The notes under the pieces: generated by a model
What the model saw: only the letters and a program-made list of their open reading frames with translations
The model's database searches: none
Told to the model about the DNA's origin: nothing
Shown: positions 1-11,705 of the stretch, in pieces
How positions within the stretch are numbered: position 1 is the first letter of the stretch
Layout of the letters: every line of letters begins with the position of its first letter
Program-made: the position numbers and the translations under genes
Assembly (NCBI GenBank): GCA_027924645.1
Contig: BSBN01001687.1
Coordinates: forward strand, 1,488,001-1,552,000
Length of the DNA stretch: 64,000 bases
Direction: 5' to 3'
DNA from: Cunninghamia lanceolata
Taxonomy: Eukaryota > Streptophyta > Pinopsida > Cupressales > Cupressaceae

Positions 1-239
1 TAAGGATCATTACCACAGTCTATTGGATGCTACGTGGCATCATCCTATCTCTTTCTGCCATTCTGTAGAGTATTCTAGTGAGGCTTTATTTGAATTCGCA
101 GAACCGCAGGAAGTTGCTATGTGTCCATACTTGGCTTGATGTTTCTTTAGGGAAAATGTCAGGGAGAAGGGTTGAAGGTTGAGGTCCACCAAGGTAATGA
201 AAAATATTTTAAGTATAGGTGTAGTATTGCAAAGTATCA

Positions 240-830
240 GAGGTCAGATTTTTTTCCTTCCATCTTCTTCAGTGTTGTGGAGAGGAGGGTTACCTTGTGC
301 CATGTGGCATAATCTGAGGGGTTTCTACCATTCCACAAGCCTTCACCTATGGCTTGATCTCATAACCGTGGAAGCGCGAGAGGCCACCACATGGATGAAG
401 GAGGAGGGCCCGAAGGCCAAAGTCCAATGGATTTACTTGTTCAAGATCCTTCTAAGTGTGAAATGTGCAGTGAAGATCAGAGGTTGGCTCTTCTTCCTTC
501 CTTCAAGGAAGGTGAAATAGGGAAGGCCCGACTGTCAATTCCTGATGGTTATTCTTTTCTTTGTGTTGAGGTTGGAGTTCAGGCTTCCTTCTTTCTGCCT
601 TCTTCATAAGAAGATGGAAGGAGGAAGGCCCGATGACTAACTCTTGACAAGTGTTCCTTCTATTGCAAGGAGGATGGCAGACGTCGAAGCTTCCTTGTTC
701 TCCCTTCCGGAAGACATAAACATAAAGGGTGAAGGCCCAACGCCCTTATACATAGGTGGGGTTGGGGATTCCCTCCTTCCTCTTCTAGATGTAAGCTGTA
801 AGGTGGAAGGCTCGAGTTCTGAAGTTTGAT
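240..830 (+). repeat. Diverged tandem repeats with CCTTCC...GGAAGGCCC units
   Basis: At least five units recur at about 80-120 base spacing (near 250, 485, 575, 685 and 770). Each has a pyrimidine arm (CCTTCC-like), a short spacer and a purine arm (GGAAGGCCC-like), so a single unit can fold on itself; the unit near 490 contains a near-perfect palindrome. Units are preceded by AGGTTGG-like words. Seen directly; the function is unknown. Confidence 0.5.
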
Positions 831-1276
831 TTGTCAGAGCTCGACTTCCTGGCCTTCCTTGTTCTTTTCGGTGCACCGATAACTTCTCAAATGACCATTA
901 TTTTGCCATTGGCATGGAAAAAGGAATTGGCTTCCCCAGTCTCAAGGATTCTGGTATTGCATCAACATGCATCCTTCAAGTCTCAACAGGTATTTTGTCT
1001 TCTTATGGGCCTACCTTTTTGTCCTCATCTGTGTAATCAATATCTCTTGGGCTTTTGGGCCTTCAGGAAGGTTGTTGAAGAAACGATAATTGTGTTGCAA
1101 CAACCTTCACAAATATATTTGGGAGGCCAAGGATTTGTACTTGTACGTGTAACTGTCTTTGTCCTTTTGGGATATTCTCTCCATGAACACTTGCACCCAT
1201 ATCTTGTTATGATGAAGGTTGTCAAGTGAAAATGTGGCATGTGTCTGTGGCATGAAGCTTGTTTGCTCCCTTGTTT

Positions 1277-1285
1277 CTATAAAAG
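1277..1285 (+). promoter_or_regulatory. TATA-like box
   Basis: CTATAAAAG is a strong match to a plant TATA box. No gene follows directly, so it may be the core promoter of an unrecognised LTR or a chance match. Confidence 0.25.
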
Positions 1286-1440
1286 GGAATTCAGGGCCAT
1301 TTGTTAAGGGTTCTAAATCTTTGTATTGGGCAGTAGTGTGTCTATGTCTTTAGTCTAGAGTAATAGAAGAAAGTTGCATGTTATTTTGTGTTTAAATCTG
1401 TAGAGCAATGCATCATTTTCAATCCTGAATGTATTGTCAT

Positions 1441-2205
1441 ACTAGTTGCAAAACTCTCTCCATATATATAGTCAATGAAGTTAGTGTGAATGATAAATAT
1501 CAAGATATTTTGATTCATCTTTGTAGTCCTATGTAATGTGTGTATTGTCTTTAGCCTTCTCTCAAGGAGAGAAATAATTGCTTGGGAAGTACTCTATTAA
1601 TTTCATTCCACACTGAGATTTAAAGGATAGTTTACAAATCCAAGTACAAGAAGCATTGATGTAAGGCATTGATGTTATTAGTCCATTCATGATGAAGCAA
1701 TATTACTTGAAAGATACACTCAATTTATGCAAATTGACTCTGTAACCCTAGAATTAGGCACCGATCTCTCACTGAGCTGATATGTTGATTTAGATCCATC
1801 CCAACAATCAAAATCATTTCTATTCCTGTTACTATTTTAGAGTAGAATTGAAGTAGTAATCATTCTCAATCATGGTCTGAACTGATTTGCCACAAGATTA
1901 AGCCAATTCGATAGGAGTTAGCCATTTCCTTGGTATATTTTCAGTGAGAACTTTCTATTTAAACAACAACATCTAGCACAAGTCAAGAAATACCCTTGGA
2001 TGTTGTATAGGTACAACCATCTTGGTCTTGCAGAACCAAAAGTGTAAAGGATTCCAACTCCTTGTTGAATCATGTTCATTGGCCCCTGACCTAGAATCCT
2101 TAAGTATGAGAAATTGGCTAAATCTTTAGAGGATCCAGATAATCAATTGGAAGCACCAACAACTGGCTTGGGCATCCATGATGGGAGAGACTCACCCTAG
2201 AGATA
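1441..2205. other. No feature recognised
   Basis: AT-rich sequence with stops in every frame. I see no repeat, RNA gene or protein motif. Confidence 0.5.
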
Positions 2206-3770
2206 GGCTCAACATATAACTTACTCTAGTGCCTATACTTTCTATTCTACCCTTGCAGAAGGTCTTGATTGGCCTGGTTTCCACTCACTTGTTGAGAGGC
2301 AAGAAGGTCTGAATTCTCAGGTGGTGTCGGGTACCAATCATTCAATGGTTGGAGCAAGGGACAATATTTACTTGTGGGATTGACATTCTAATGCTAGTCT
2401 ATCAAGATTTGTACCATATTGCATAATGAGGGGCCCTTGCATTCAACCATCCTTCTTTGGTTATGACATGAATTCTCAAGCATATTGTGTCATTTTAGAG
2501 AGATGCCCCCTTCAGATATGAGATTTCCTAGAGCTATGCAATGGGGATAGATTGCTCACTTCGACTCTTCCACACAAGATGTGGATACTCTGATAGATAA
2601 CTTTTTTTATCTAAGACCCTTACAAAGCCATGGATGGGTTATGGCTAGGAGTTGGAGTGATTTTCTTACACTATAGATAGGTGCACCACTTAATAAACAA
2701 GAGTAGTTTGGTCGAGACCCACTCTATCTCATGAGTGCTCTAGCAGTTGGGAGATGACTTTCTAAAGTACTTTCCCCTAGTGCCCCCATGCTATAGATCT
2801 ATTTAGGAGACTAATGATGCACAACAAGGAGCACTTTCTTGGAGATCACTTGTTCCAAGGGTTTCGATCACATGACCATTTTGAGGTCCTTTTCCTAGAT
2901 AGTGGATAGCTCATCAATCTTAGATACTTTTTTATTTTGAGGAGGATGAGACTGATGATGAGATATATGAGGACTACGATCAAGAGGAGAGAGTTGAGAT
3001 AGCATTAGAGGGGGAGGACTCAACTCTAGAGGATGAAGAGGTAGTGCTAGCAAAGGATACACCAATAGATCAACTTGCTTTGCTTACAGGACTTAAAAAG
3101 GAGGAGATGAGGATAGTTGATCCATTGTGGTATCCTGGAGATCCTTGTGAGTGTTATAATAATCTACTCCTTTCTTTATTTCTTGCATTTACCCCACCAA
3201 AAAAATATTATGCTCTAATGAAGGACTAACACACTCTTTACTTCTTTTTCTTCTCAAACACTGATAATGAGTGAAGGCACTTTATCTTATTCACTTATTT
3301 AGACTTTATGGCCCCTATCAATGGACATGATTGAGAGGCACTTCTAATTGATGTTAGGTTGTCATCTCAGGTAGGTCATCAGATAGATGCATTTGCTCCT
3401 TCTTACCATGTTGGTTAGGACATGTTTTCTCAACGAATTAGGATTGCTACATTGGAGACTAAGGTCACCTTGCTTCATGAGATGGCCAACTTGGGAGTCC
3501 ACAAGTAGAATTCTTCTTCATGGGTCTTGACATCAAGACCTTTGCACTCAAAAATTCATAGTCATGTCCCTTCTCAGGGCATGCTCATAGGGATCCTAGA
3601 CCTTTAGATGCAACAAATAATAGGAGACCTCAAAGAAGGATCCCTAGAGGTTCCATAGGTTAGAGTCATCACCGAGATCTTTGAGAGACTACTCTTGATT
3701 AGAGAGATTTGTACTTGCCCCCTTGCATAGGGAGATTTAGACTTGTGTGCACCTTTTTTTGCTCTTTAAA
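2206..3770 (+). pseudogene. Degenerate coding remnant, family not recognised
   Basis: A plus-strand frame from about 2206 to 2580 stays open for long stretches with only a few stops. From about 2930 to 3229 a second open stretch starts with an acidic run rich in Asp and Glu (for example ETDDEIYEDYDQEE) and ends at a TAA. Further on (3420-3510) is a helix-like stretch, and near 3600-3720 an Arg-rich stretch in another frame. The acidic segment followed by a basic tail resembles a gag-like or DNA-binding protein of a retroelement, but there is no diagnostic motif. I would not name a function. Confidence 0.35.
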
Positions 3771-4590
3771 TTCCATTGGAGAAGTGACTTATACTCAGAC
3801 TTTACTTATGCACTTATTATTTTGACTTTGATTGGTTTGGATCTATACTTGGTTTTAGTCAACATATTGTATGTTGTTTTATCTCTTGTGCATACATTTG
3901 GTTATGTTCATTTATTGTGCTCATGATTTATGTAGTACTATGATGGTTACATATGGATGATGATGTAGTTTTTTTAAAAATCTTTTTGCTTTATATATGT
4001 ATCCAACAAGAACATGTATGGATGCACTAGAGACATATGGAAATGTAGAACATTTTTCTTATTTTGATACTATTATGGATGCCATGATACTATGACATTC
4101 TTTATTTGTTTTCTAAATGTTATGTATATGGTACAAACATTGTGATTGCTCTTAAGTATGATTTTTAACCTAGGGTATTGCAAATTGACTTAGCATAGGG
4201 TGACCTACTAAAAAATTTTGGGCTAAGATTTAGAGGATCAAGTGAGAACAACAAAGGCAGATGGAAAATTTTTATTAGTTTTCACAAAAGGATAAACATT
4301 GATCCTTATCTAGACCATATGCTTAGACTAGTTTTTGACACATATAGGTCAACAAACTTTATGGGTATCCATTAGATTTAAATTTGAAGATGGTGAATAA
4401 AGTTATGCTTGGATTCATCACTCAGAAAGGATTGACCCTAAAATACAAGCTAGACTCTTAGTTACCCTAGTTTGTGTGTGTGCTTTGTTTATAAACTCCA
4501 TTTTCGTATTTTTAGCCACTTCCCAAAGTTTCAACCTTTTGGGTCTCTACTTTGTGAGTATGGATATTAATTTTTGATTTTTATCATCAC
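3771..4590. other. No feature recognised
   Basis: AT-rich DNA with stops in all frames and no visible repeat structure. Confidence 0.5.
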
Positions 4591-4598
4591 CCCCATAG

Positions 4599-4755
4599 CC
4601 TAACCTCCTGCAACTAGTAAGATACATGGGATCATCACCAAATACTAGACTAGGCAAGTGTGGGCTTTGAGTTTTGACTCCCTTAACCTAGCCTCACACT
4701 ACTAGTAAGAAGTGAGAGCTCATCACCAAAGTCTAGGTAAGGCAAGTAAGGGACT
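4599..4755 (+). repeat. Two-copy tandem repeat, period about 88 bp
   Basis: Two diverged copies begin at about 4599 and 4687. Shared words in order are CCTAxCCTC, ACTAGTAAG, CATCACCAAA and AGGCAAGT. Noncoding as far as I can see. Confidence 0.5.
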
Positions 4756-5175
4756 AGATATAATTAAAATCATAACCAATCCTAAGACATCCCCCTACCA
4801 AGGAGAATTGATAAGACCTATATGTTGGCTTCTGTTGGACATTGTAGATTTGAAAACTTACTTCGTTTAGACTTGACTAGATGTGAATGAAGATCAGGAT
4901 AAATATAGAGCTTCGAGTTTTGACTTTATACAAAAATTGTTGGGTGTGCAAAGAGGAATGGATAATGACGGTTTTAAGAAATCACTAAATCTTAGAAGGG
5001 ACATCCTTAGGACTCCTTTCTAGGATGGAAATTAAACAAGAGCAAGTCACTAAAAAATGCAAAGATGAATAAAATGAAAATGTAATCTATAAAATTTTTT
5101 ATTTTTTATTTATTTCATTTTTTTGTATTTTTTTTATTTTATGATTTTTATAGATTTTTTAAATATAATATTTAT
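4756..5175. other. AT-rich spacer with T-rich low-complexity tract
   Basis: Nothing coding seen. The stretch from about 5080 to 5175 is almost entirely A and T with long T runs and directly abuts the stop codon of the gypsy fragment that follows on the minus strand. Confidence 0.5.
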
Positions 5176-5460
5176 TTAGATGAAAGGCATTAACCATTTC
5201 ACCAAAGTTTTCACCGCCATAGTGCACAAGAGATAAGATTTGTTTATGACATCTTCCTTAACTATGTAAGGTCCTATCCAATTTGGTCTAAATTTTTGGC
5301 CTTTGCTAGTTCTTTTATTGATTAGATTGTTGATCTTGAGTACAAGATCTACCACTTCGAATGGTCTTGGAATTACTTTCTTGTTATATTATTTCTTTAT
5401 TATTTCAAGATGAGGATCATGCCTATTGGGAAAGGTGTGTTGTACACTTTGCATAACCTT
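5176..5460 (-). pseudogene. Ty3/gypsy polyprotein C-terminal fragment
   Basis: Reading the minus strand from 5460 downwards gives about 95 codons with one internal stop, ending at TAA (5176-5178). The segment contains the typical gypsy pol tail KGQKFRPNWIGPYIVKE, which in this superfamily follows the integrase core and precedes the end of the polyprotein. No integrase core, RNase H or reverse transcriptase is visible upstream on this strand, so it is an orphan fragment. The match to the W-x-GPY-x-V pattern is strong; the lineage is not determined. Confidence 0.75.
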
Positions 5461-6112
5461 TCATAATATGTATAATGTAAAATGTAATATTTAATTATGG
5501 TGCATCCTCGAGATGTGAATATCATAATGGATTAGGCATTCATGGGGCCACTTGCAAGTTGTATGTAACATTGGGAAAAATATTTATGGAGAAAACTTAG
5601 TACTAAAAATTAAATGAGGGGGACATGGTTTAGTAAGCTCATGGTTTTGAGGGACATGGCTATGTAATACCACTTAGTGGTTTTAAAAGATTATTTCTAT
5701 AAAAGCAAACACATGAGTAGTTGTTGAGGTTGGCTATTTGGCTTGCATAGCCCAGATTGAGCTTCTCTTGTAGGTTGCATATGTAAGGAGAGGAAGCATG
5801 GATTAGGATGTGTTGTTACATGATTCTCATTTGCTTGTTCACATGGAGTACAATTAGGGAGCTTGATGATTTAGGTATTCATGGAGGCTATGTATTGCAA
5901 TCTTTGTTTATGAGATAATACAATGGGTGTGGATGCTTTTGGAGGTTGGGTTTTCCCTCACGGATGGTTTTCCCAGGAGACATATTGTGTCATGTTGATG
6001 GTATATTTGTCTATTCTTTTTCTTGTGGATTCTAATTCTAAATACTTGTTTGCATATTTTCTCTCATGGGGTTATGTGGAAATTGCCTATTATGGCTGCA
6101 AATTTACTTTCA
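5461..6112 (+). other. Possible LTR upstream of a primer-binding site
   Basis: This stretch has no recognised protein. It ends in CA two bases before a primer-binding site at 6115, which is how a 5' LTR should end. I could not place the start of the LTR or find its partner in the window. Confidence 0.3.
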
Positions 6113-6114
6113 TT

Positions 6115-6132
6115 TGGTATCAAAGCTTGGTT
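6115..6132 (+). other. Primer-binding site, initiator-Met-tRNA type
   Basis: TGGTATCAAAGCTTGGTT matches the site complementary to the 3' end of plant initiator Met tRNA, as used by most plant copia and many gypsy elements, with small differences. No gag or pol is recognised downstream, so the element is truncated or too decayed to read. Confidence 0.5.
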
Positions 6133-7830
6133 GCAAGGTTGTGGGAGGAGATCTCCTAGCTATTTGTAACCCTTGTTATGAGTAGATTTTTGTGCATAGT
6201 TGAATCCATGGCTTTGTATGAAAAGAATGAAGACATTTTCAAGGTTACATATGTGTTTGTAGATTTGAGTTGTTGTAGATCTAGGGTTTGATAGAGATTT
6301 TCCAAGTGGATTTTCTATTTGGGCTCTTTCTATGAGGGTTTTTTGGGGTGATCTTTTATTGGAGGCCTCTTGGACAAAAAAAAATCTCACCATTGAGTCT
6401 AGAATGCCCATATGGATCCATATAAACCATGACATATTTTGGAGATACATTTTTTTTTCCATTTTTCAGACCCTTGGAGGAATCTAGTTGGGAATATTCT
6501 ATATCGTACAGAATCTATGCAGTCCTATAGTCTATATGAAATCATTAGTAGATTCTATAGGTGTAAGGAATATTCCCTACATATTCTCTTGCATCATCTG
6601 TGTAGGTATGATTTGCAAAGTGATATTTAAAAAAATTATTTAATTTTTTAATTTTTTTTATTGAAGCACTTTAAGTGTTGGGGGACAGCCACTTGGGGCC
6701 CGCCCTTGGGCATGGTGCTGACCAACAAGTGGTCACTACCAATCCACGAGGGCTTAACACCCCCAGGCTATGTAGGGGTCGCGTCGCCAGTGGGCCACCA
6801 ACCATGTCGACCTTTGCCAGGAAAAACCACTTATATGCTACCATGGCCCAGCCTTAGCCACTAATCTACTGCCACCACCAGTGGAACTACCTAGTCTCAG
6901 CTTTCCAACCACCCGTTTTGGTTTTCTAAGCCTAATGGAGGAGATTTTTTGAAGAGGCATAACTTTTGCCTAGGATGTTGGATTTTCAACTTCTTATAGT
7001 CAACATAAAGCTCTTCTTGAGAACTATGTTGTGGTGCTAGTATTTTTCTATATTTTTCTATTTTGGATAAAAATACTAGGGGGAAGCTATTTTGAGAACT
7101 ACATAGTGGATAAGGTTTGAAGATATTATTATGTGATTTATTCATTTGCATTTATATTTGAGCTATTTATTGGTTTCTTTGACTGTGGTACTTTGTGAGT
7201 TTTTGGAAAATCAAATCTAGAGGTGATTTGGTGTTTGGGTCATGGAAAAAATACATGTTTATCTCTAATTATCCTTGGTTAACATTATTACCAATATATT
7301 GTTGAATTTGTATGTTGCATTATGAGATCTATAAGTTGTGCAATGTTGTAGCCTATCCATGCTTACAAATTGCATGGATAACTTAGATGCGAGCTATCTA
7401 TACCCATAGATATTTCAATGTTTATGCATATTCTATTTGGTTGGCCTGGTTTGGTCACTTGGTTTATTGGTTTGGTTTTCCTTATGAGGTAGAGATAGAT
7501 GGTGTTCCCTGATACAATTGTGTTGTGGAACCTAGACTTGTTGACTATATGGTACAATTGTGTGAGACTCAGTGGGAGTTTGATGTAGGTACATTGAGTG
7601 GAGATCATGGTGCCATGGGGGTTCCTTGTACACTTGAGGAATTTGGCATCAGGGAAAATTTCAGTGGCAATCCGTTGCCAAATGGTGATTTTTTAACTTT
7701 TGGGGGGTTGAAAATGGAGAATATTACTAGCTTTGGCAGTATATGGTTTTTCCCAAATTTGATTGTATTTTCAAGTCTGTAGCTTCAAATCACCCACGAA
7801 TTGATATTTTAAAATCCTAAAACAACATTA
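6133..7830. other. Unassigned region containing a GC-rich island
   Basis: No gene is recognised. The block 6660-6900 stands out as much richer in G and C than its surroundings, with CCC/GGG words, and is bordered on its left by an AT-only tract (6625-6662). Short open frames in the island overlap in two frames and look like a composition effect. The rest is AT-rich and uninformative. Confidence 0.4.
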
Positions 7831-8210
7831 GATCGCCATACAATTTATTGTAGTTTGGTCCCGATCACTGACTTATTATAGAGGCAACTTTTAATTAGGT
7901 TCTAATCGTCGATATTTTTACATAAATTATGGGCATAAGATGGTGCAATCACCAATGAAATTATATGGAATTAGGGAAAAGGCGACATGATCGCTAATGA
8001 AATTAATCAATTAAGGTTAAATGGTGGTGCATTTACCAATGATATTACAGTGAATTTTGGGAAAACGTGTAATATCACCATGAAATGATAGGTATATTTG
8101 GGAAAACATTTATTATAGCCATTAAATTACAGGCAGTTCTTATAAAGTGTGTCCCATCACCTCAGAATTATAGGTCTTTTTGGGTTAATGTGTTTAATCA
8201 CCCATTGCAA
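7831..8210 (+). repeat. Minisatellite, period about 41 bp
   Basis: Seven or more diverged units follow one another. Each contains an ATCACC-like word (AATCACC, GATCGC, TTTACC, ATCACC, ATAGCC, ATCACC, ATCACC) followed by an AATGAAATTA-like word and a TTGGGAAAA-like word. Units start near 7942, 7983, 8027, 8066, 8107, 8149 and 8189, with weaker copies back to 7831. Confidence 0.55.
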
Positions 8211-8699
8211 AACGTAGTATGACTATGTAGTATGGAGTGGTATTTATGCAAAACAATACTCCATTCACTCTTTCGACATTCATAATTTTGATTTTGGATT
8301 CACCCATTTCATCATACATTGCAAATTTACAATTTTTGGTCCTATGGAGTGGTATTTGATGAATCCGCTGTGAGCTACTAAAAAATTGGGGGAATAGACA
8401 AGCTGCGACTCAACTTCCTCCTTCAATTCTAGGTGAGTAACAAAAACATATTTTTCAATTTGCATCACATTTTGTATTGTGTATTGTATGATTAATCTCT
8501 ATAACAGTACTCTACTTCTCATGTGCACCTATGGTCCTACATATTTGGCATGTGTTGATAATGATTTAAATATTTTTTTACAATTAGTTTTATATTATCT
8601 TTTTACATAAACTATATGAATGGTGAATGGTCCCCTTTGTATTTCCTTCCAAATAAATATATGTCAATGGTTTTGCCTCTATGTCCCTTACCAACTTTT
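8211..8699. other. No feature recognised
   Basis: AT-rich DNA without an open frame that resembles a known protein and without clear repeats. Confidence 0.45.
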
Positions 8700-9610
8700 C
8701 GTAGAAAGGTGAAAGGCACATATTTTAGTTAACCCGCACTGTCAGATCAAACCAAATCAATGATTTGTGGGGCTATAGGGAGAAAACAAATGTCCAAAGA
8801 TAAGGAGGCACCGCCATTGATTAGAAAATCTTACATGTCCTCTGTCACTTGGGGGTATGCAATTATTTAATTTTAAATGTTTGTAGACTTCAATACCCTG
8901 TTGGGTCCACATGTATAAATTTATTAAATCCTTGTAGTACTAAACCCACATGTTTTATTTATCCCAGGTTCTGATCAAACTACATCAACAACTACTAGGA
9001 GTCAAAGGTAGAAATGTACGTTATCTAAGTAGGAGACAATGCCATTGGCTAGAAAAGGTGATGTGTCAATCTTCGGTCCCACAATATTAGGTGTATAAGT
9101 CGTAGCTACATGTGTATAGGTCATCTACAGGAGTATGGGTCATACCTACAAGTGTATTCGTAGAGGCTATAGGTGTATAGGTCTTGGAAAGTGTAACCTA
9201 TATAAATTTATTAAGATACTATATATCTAAATGAACATCTTTTATTTATTCCAGGCCATCGGATCAAACTGCATCAACACCTAGCGGGGCTCAAAGACTG
9301 AAATGAAGATTATGCAAGTAGGAAATAGCACCATTAATGGATAGATAAGGTGATGTGTGTGTCGGCAGGCCCATAGTATTTGGTGTATTTGTCATAGTTG
9401 TTTGGCCCCACTTGTAATGATTTCTTTACGCTTGCGGGTCATAATCAACTCGTACTAATCAACTGAAGCCACATATTTTATTTATTTGGAACCATTGGAT
9501 GAAACTATATCAATGGCTCACAAGGCTTCAACAAGAAAATAAATATGGTTAGAGTTGGGGGAAACACCATTCACTAGAAAAAATGACGTGTCAAATGTCA
9601 CGTCCTACAA
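8700..9610 (+). repeat. Array of about 130-bp motifs (GATCAAAC...CATTGGCTAGAAA)
   Basis: Four direct copies are centred near 8745, 8975, 9260 and 9490. Each has, in order, a TTTATTTAT-like word, GGATCAAACTxCATCAA, a GGxGGxAACACCATT word, GGCTAGAAAA and GATGTGTC, over about 130 bases, with variable spacers. A fifth copy lies at about 17768-17890, on the other side of the LINE, and five more at 58.1-59.0 kb. No coding frame runs through it. Confidence 0.6.
9090..9184 (+). repeat. Short minisatellite, GTGTATAGGTC units
   Basis: Four or five imperfect copies of a unit of about 20-30 bases containing TACAxGTGTATAGGTCAT lie in the spacer between two copies of the larger array. Confidence 0.5.
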
Positions 9611-9667
9611 TAATTTCATATTAAATTAAATGATCTTTATTATACATATTTTTAATTATTTTTTATA

Positions 9668-9680
9668 AAAATATATTCAT
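9668..9680. repeat. LINE target-site duplication, left copy
   Basis: AAAATATATTCAT is repeated exactly at 17711-17723. The two copies enclose a LINE whose 3' tail is next to this copy, the arrangement expected of target-primed reverse transcription. Confidence 0.75.
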
Positions 9681-9881
9681 GTTTTTGATTAATATAAGCA
9701 GAAAGACTAAGGTGCCGAACCCATTACATAATAGCCCATCGAACATAAAAGTTAATAGAGAATAGACCAGCAACATAACACCAGCAAAAAAATAGTAATA
9801 GTGGATTGACAATAGACTAATAGCAGACAACACACCAAAAAAAATAGAGAAAAACACATAGGGATGATCAAATAATTGGCC
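9681..9881 (-). other. LINE 3' untranslated tail
   Basis: Read on the minus strand, this is a T-rich segment with GGTTCGGCACC followed by TCTTTCTGCTTATATTAATCAAAAAC and then the target-site copy. The tail is a short A-rich end rather than a long poly(A). It closes the element directly at the duplication. Confidence 0.65.
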
Positions 9882-11705
9882 CTAGTCTTCAGTGAGGAAT
9901 TGATAAAGCTCCTCATAATCCTTCATTTTCTTATTTTCAATGCTATGTTTGTTGAGTTCCAAGTCTTGGAGGACTGCCAACATTGTAGCAGATCTAAGCA
10001 TAACTTTCGATGCGAACCTAGCAAGAATTTTGAAATTCTTCTCCAATTCAGTAACCCTATTGTTCAAGCCTCAATAGCAGGTCCCTTCATGGTCTTCCTG
10101 TCATCTTTTTTGATTTCGTGGGTGTCCTCTTTCAGGTTAGAGGAGTTCTTCATCTCAGAACCTGGGACATTCAATTATGGAAAATGGCTAGGGCCATCAT
10201 CCTCCATCTCCACACCCACGGTCTCATCCATCTTCCCAATATTAACCTCACTATCAATGTTCTCATCCTTATCCTCTGAATCACTAGACACCACCCGCTC
10301 TTTCCTAGAGGGGGTACATTTCACGGCTAAATTGCTAGACCTCCTGGTCGAAGGCACTCTGATTTTACCATGTGCCATGATTTTTCCCTCAACTTGAGTA
10401 TCCTCACTATCTTCCTCCTCACCACCAGAGATCTCCACCTCCTTACCCTTATCCAAATTGTGACCCTCCTTCCTAAGAATGTCTCCAACATTGACAAACT
10501 TACACCCCTCTTCCTTCCCCTCCTTGGCTTTCTTATATGGAGTGCCACCCTTATTGTCAGTGACCACAAGTTTTCTTTTGATGGGTTTGGAGATAGCTTT
10601 AGGACTGCCAGCCATGCTAGTATCAACTTGGCTAGTGGTGTGTTTTTCCACAATGTGGGTCAAAGGACTATTTTTGGGGTTAGGTTTCTTTTTAGAAGTA
10701 GAAACCCTAGTATCTTTGGGGGTCTCCAACTTTTTGGAGGTAAGCTCAATAATAACCACACCATGGCTCTGGTCAATGATATGTTTCAAAGCAGAAGGGG
10801 AGTTGTCAACATGAGTGGCCTTGATTTTTTTAGGAGGGCATAAGGCCAGGTGGAACTTATAAAGATGGTAGATAAGGCCTTGCTGCAAGAGTATCAAGGG
10901 TTTTTTAGGGTTAATGGCATGCTATTCAGTCACCACTGAGATTGAGGTCCCCAGCGAGGAAAGAAGGTAGAAAGGAAGGATGATAAATTGACTCCTTCTA
11001 AAGTGATTTAAAAGCACAAAGTGATTGTGGTAAAAGTGATAGAACCTACCTTTCAAGGTGAAGTATTTCATCAACATGTAGCAGATGTCATCCCATGTCT
11101 TGGGCAATCATTCTTAGTCAAACCCACCTTGGAGATTATGCAAAACCTCACCCTTCTTCAGAAACAATGTCATGCCCTCCGAGTCTAACACCTTTCTCTG
11201 GCGTGTTTCTGCTTCACACCATCAATGGTCATGATAGTAGCCAAACCAATGACTTCTTCCATTATTTCAAACCCGATGCCACCAACTTGGACCCTTATGT
11301 TATCCCACAACACCACACACTACTTAGACAGATTTTCGTCATAACCTTGAAGACATTCAAGGTAAGGGGCCACCCCACCCTCATAGTAAATGTGCCAGAG
11401 GGTTTCATTTCTCTTAAATCATCATAGGATAATAGTTTTGTTCAAGTTCTCTCCCCCCATCTTCGCAGAGTTGATGAACTTAGCAGTACTCAGAATGAAA
11501 GTGGTCTGAATACGAACTCTACAATCCTATAAAAGTTTGATCTTAATATCTGTGAGTGACCATCTAGACAAGTCTCAAACTTTGAGATCATTTTTGTCAC
11601 CTTACAACTTAATGATTTCATCATTCCATAAATTCTCCGTATGCAAATTAGATACCATGTACTCAAAATGATATTTGAGATCAAAATAATCATTAAAGTG
11701 AGACT
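9882..11705 (-). pseudogene. Third coding remnant of the LINE, unknown protein family
   Basis: Between the RNase H stop and the 3' tail the minus strand carries about 600 codons of coding-like sequence with several stops and at least two frameshifts. From N- to C-terminus: a segment with HFNDYFDLKYHFEYM (11700-11600); GVAPYLECLQGYD and VQVGGIGFEI (about 11370-11270); PKTWDDICYMLMKYF and LLNHFRRSQF (11105-10990); LLQQGLIYHLYKFHLALCPP (10895-10835), joined in frame to the previous part through one TGA; a long charged, Ser/Lys/Glu-rich region (10830-10180); and, after a one-base shift, a coiled-coil-like end with NNRVTELEKNF (10067-9882). I do not know the function. A diverged relative lies at 28.1-30.3 kb. 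Confidence 0.6.

Larger units (their letters stand above)
1..1440. other. Unassigned region with short repeats and a TATA-like box
   Basis: I recognise no protein family here on either strand; the open frames are short and overlap one another. The region is richer in G and C than what follows and carries a run of diverged repeats (240-830) and a TATA-like box near 1277. A TATA box followed by transcribed-looking AT-rich sequence would fit an old LTR, but I found no second copy in the window and no primer-binding site next to it. Confidence 0.4.

Noticed and set aside
831..1229. A 132-codon plus-strand open frame
   Set aside because: No motif, odd composition and overlap with an equally plausible minus-strand frame. 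I treat it as chance.
9663..9857. A hydrophobic minus-strand open frame that looks like a membrane protein
   Set aside because: It lies in the T-rich 3' tail of the LINE and crosses into the target-site duplication, so the hydrophobic residues reflect T-rich noncoding sequence.
10370..10843. Plus-strand open frames of 157 and 111 codons
   Set aside because: They are antisense to the charged region of the LINE third ORF and have no features of their own.
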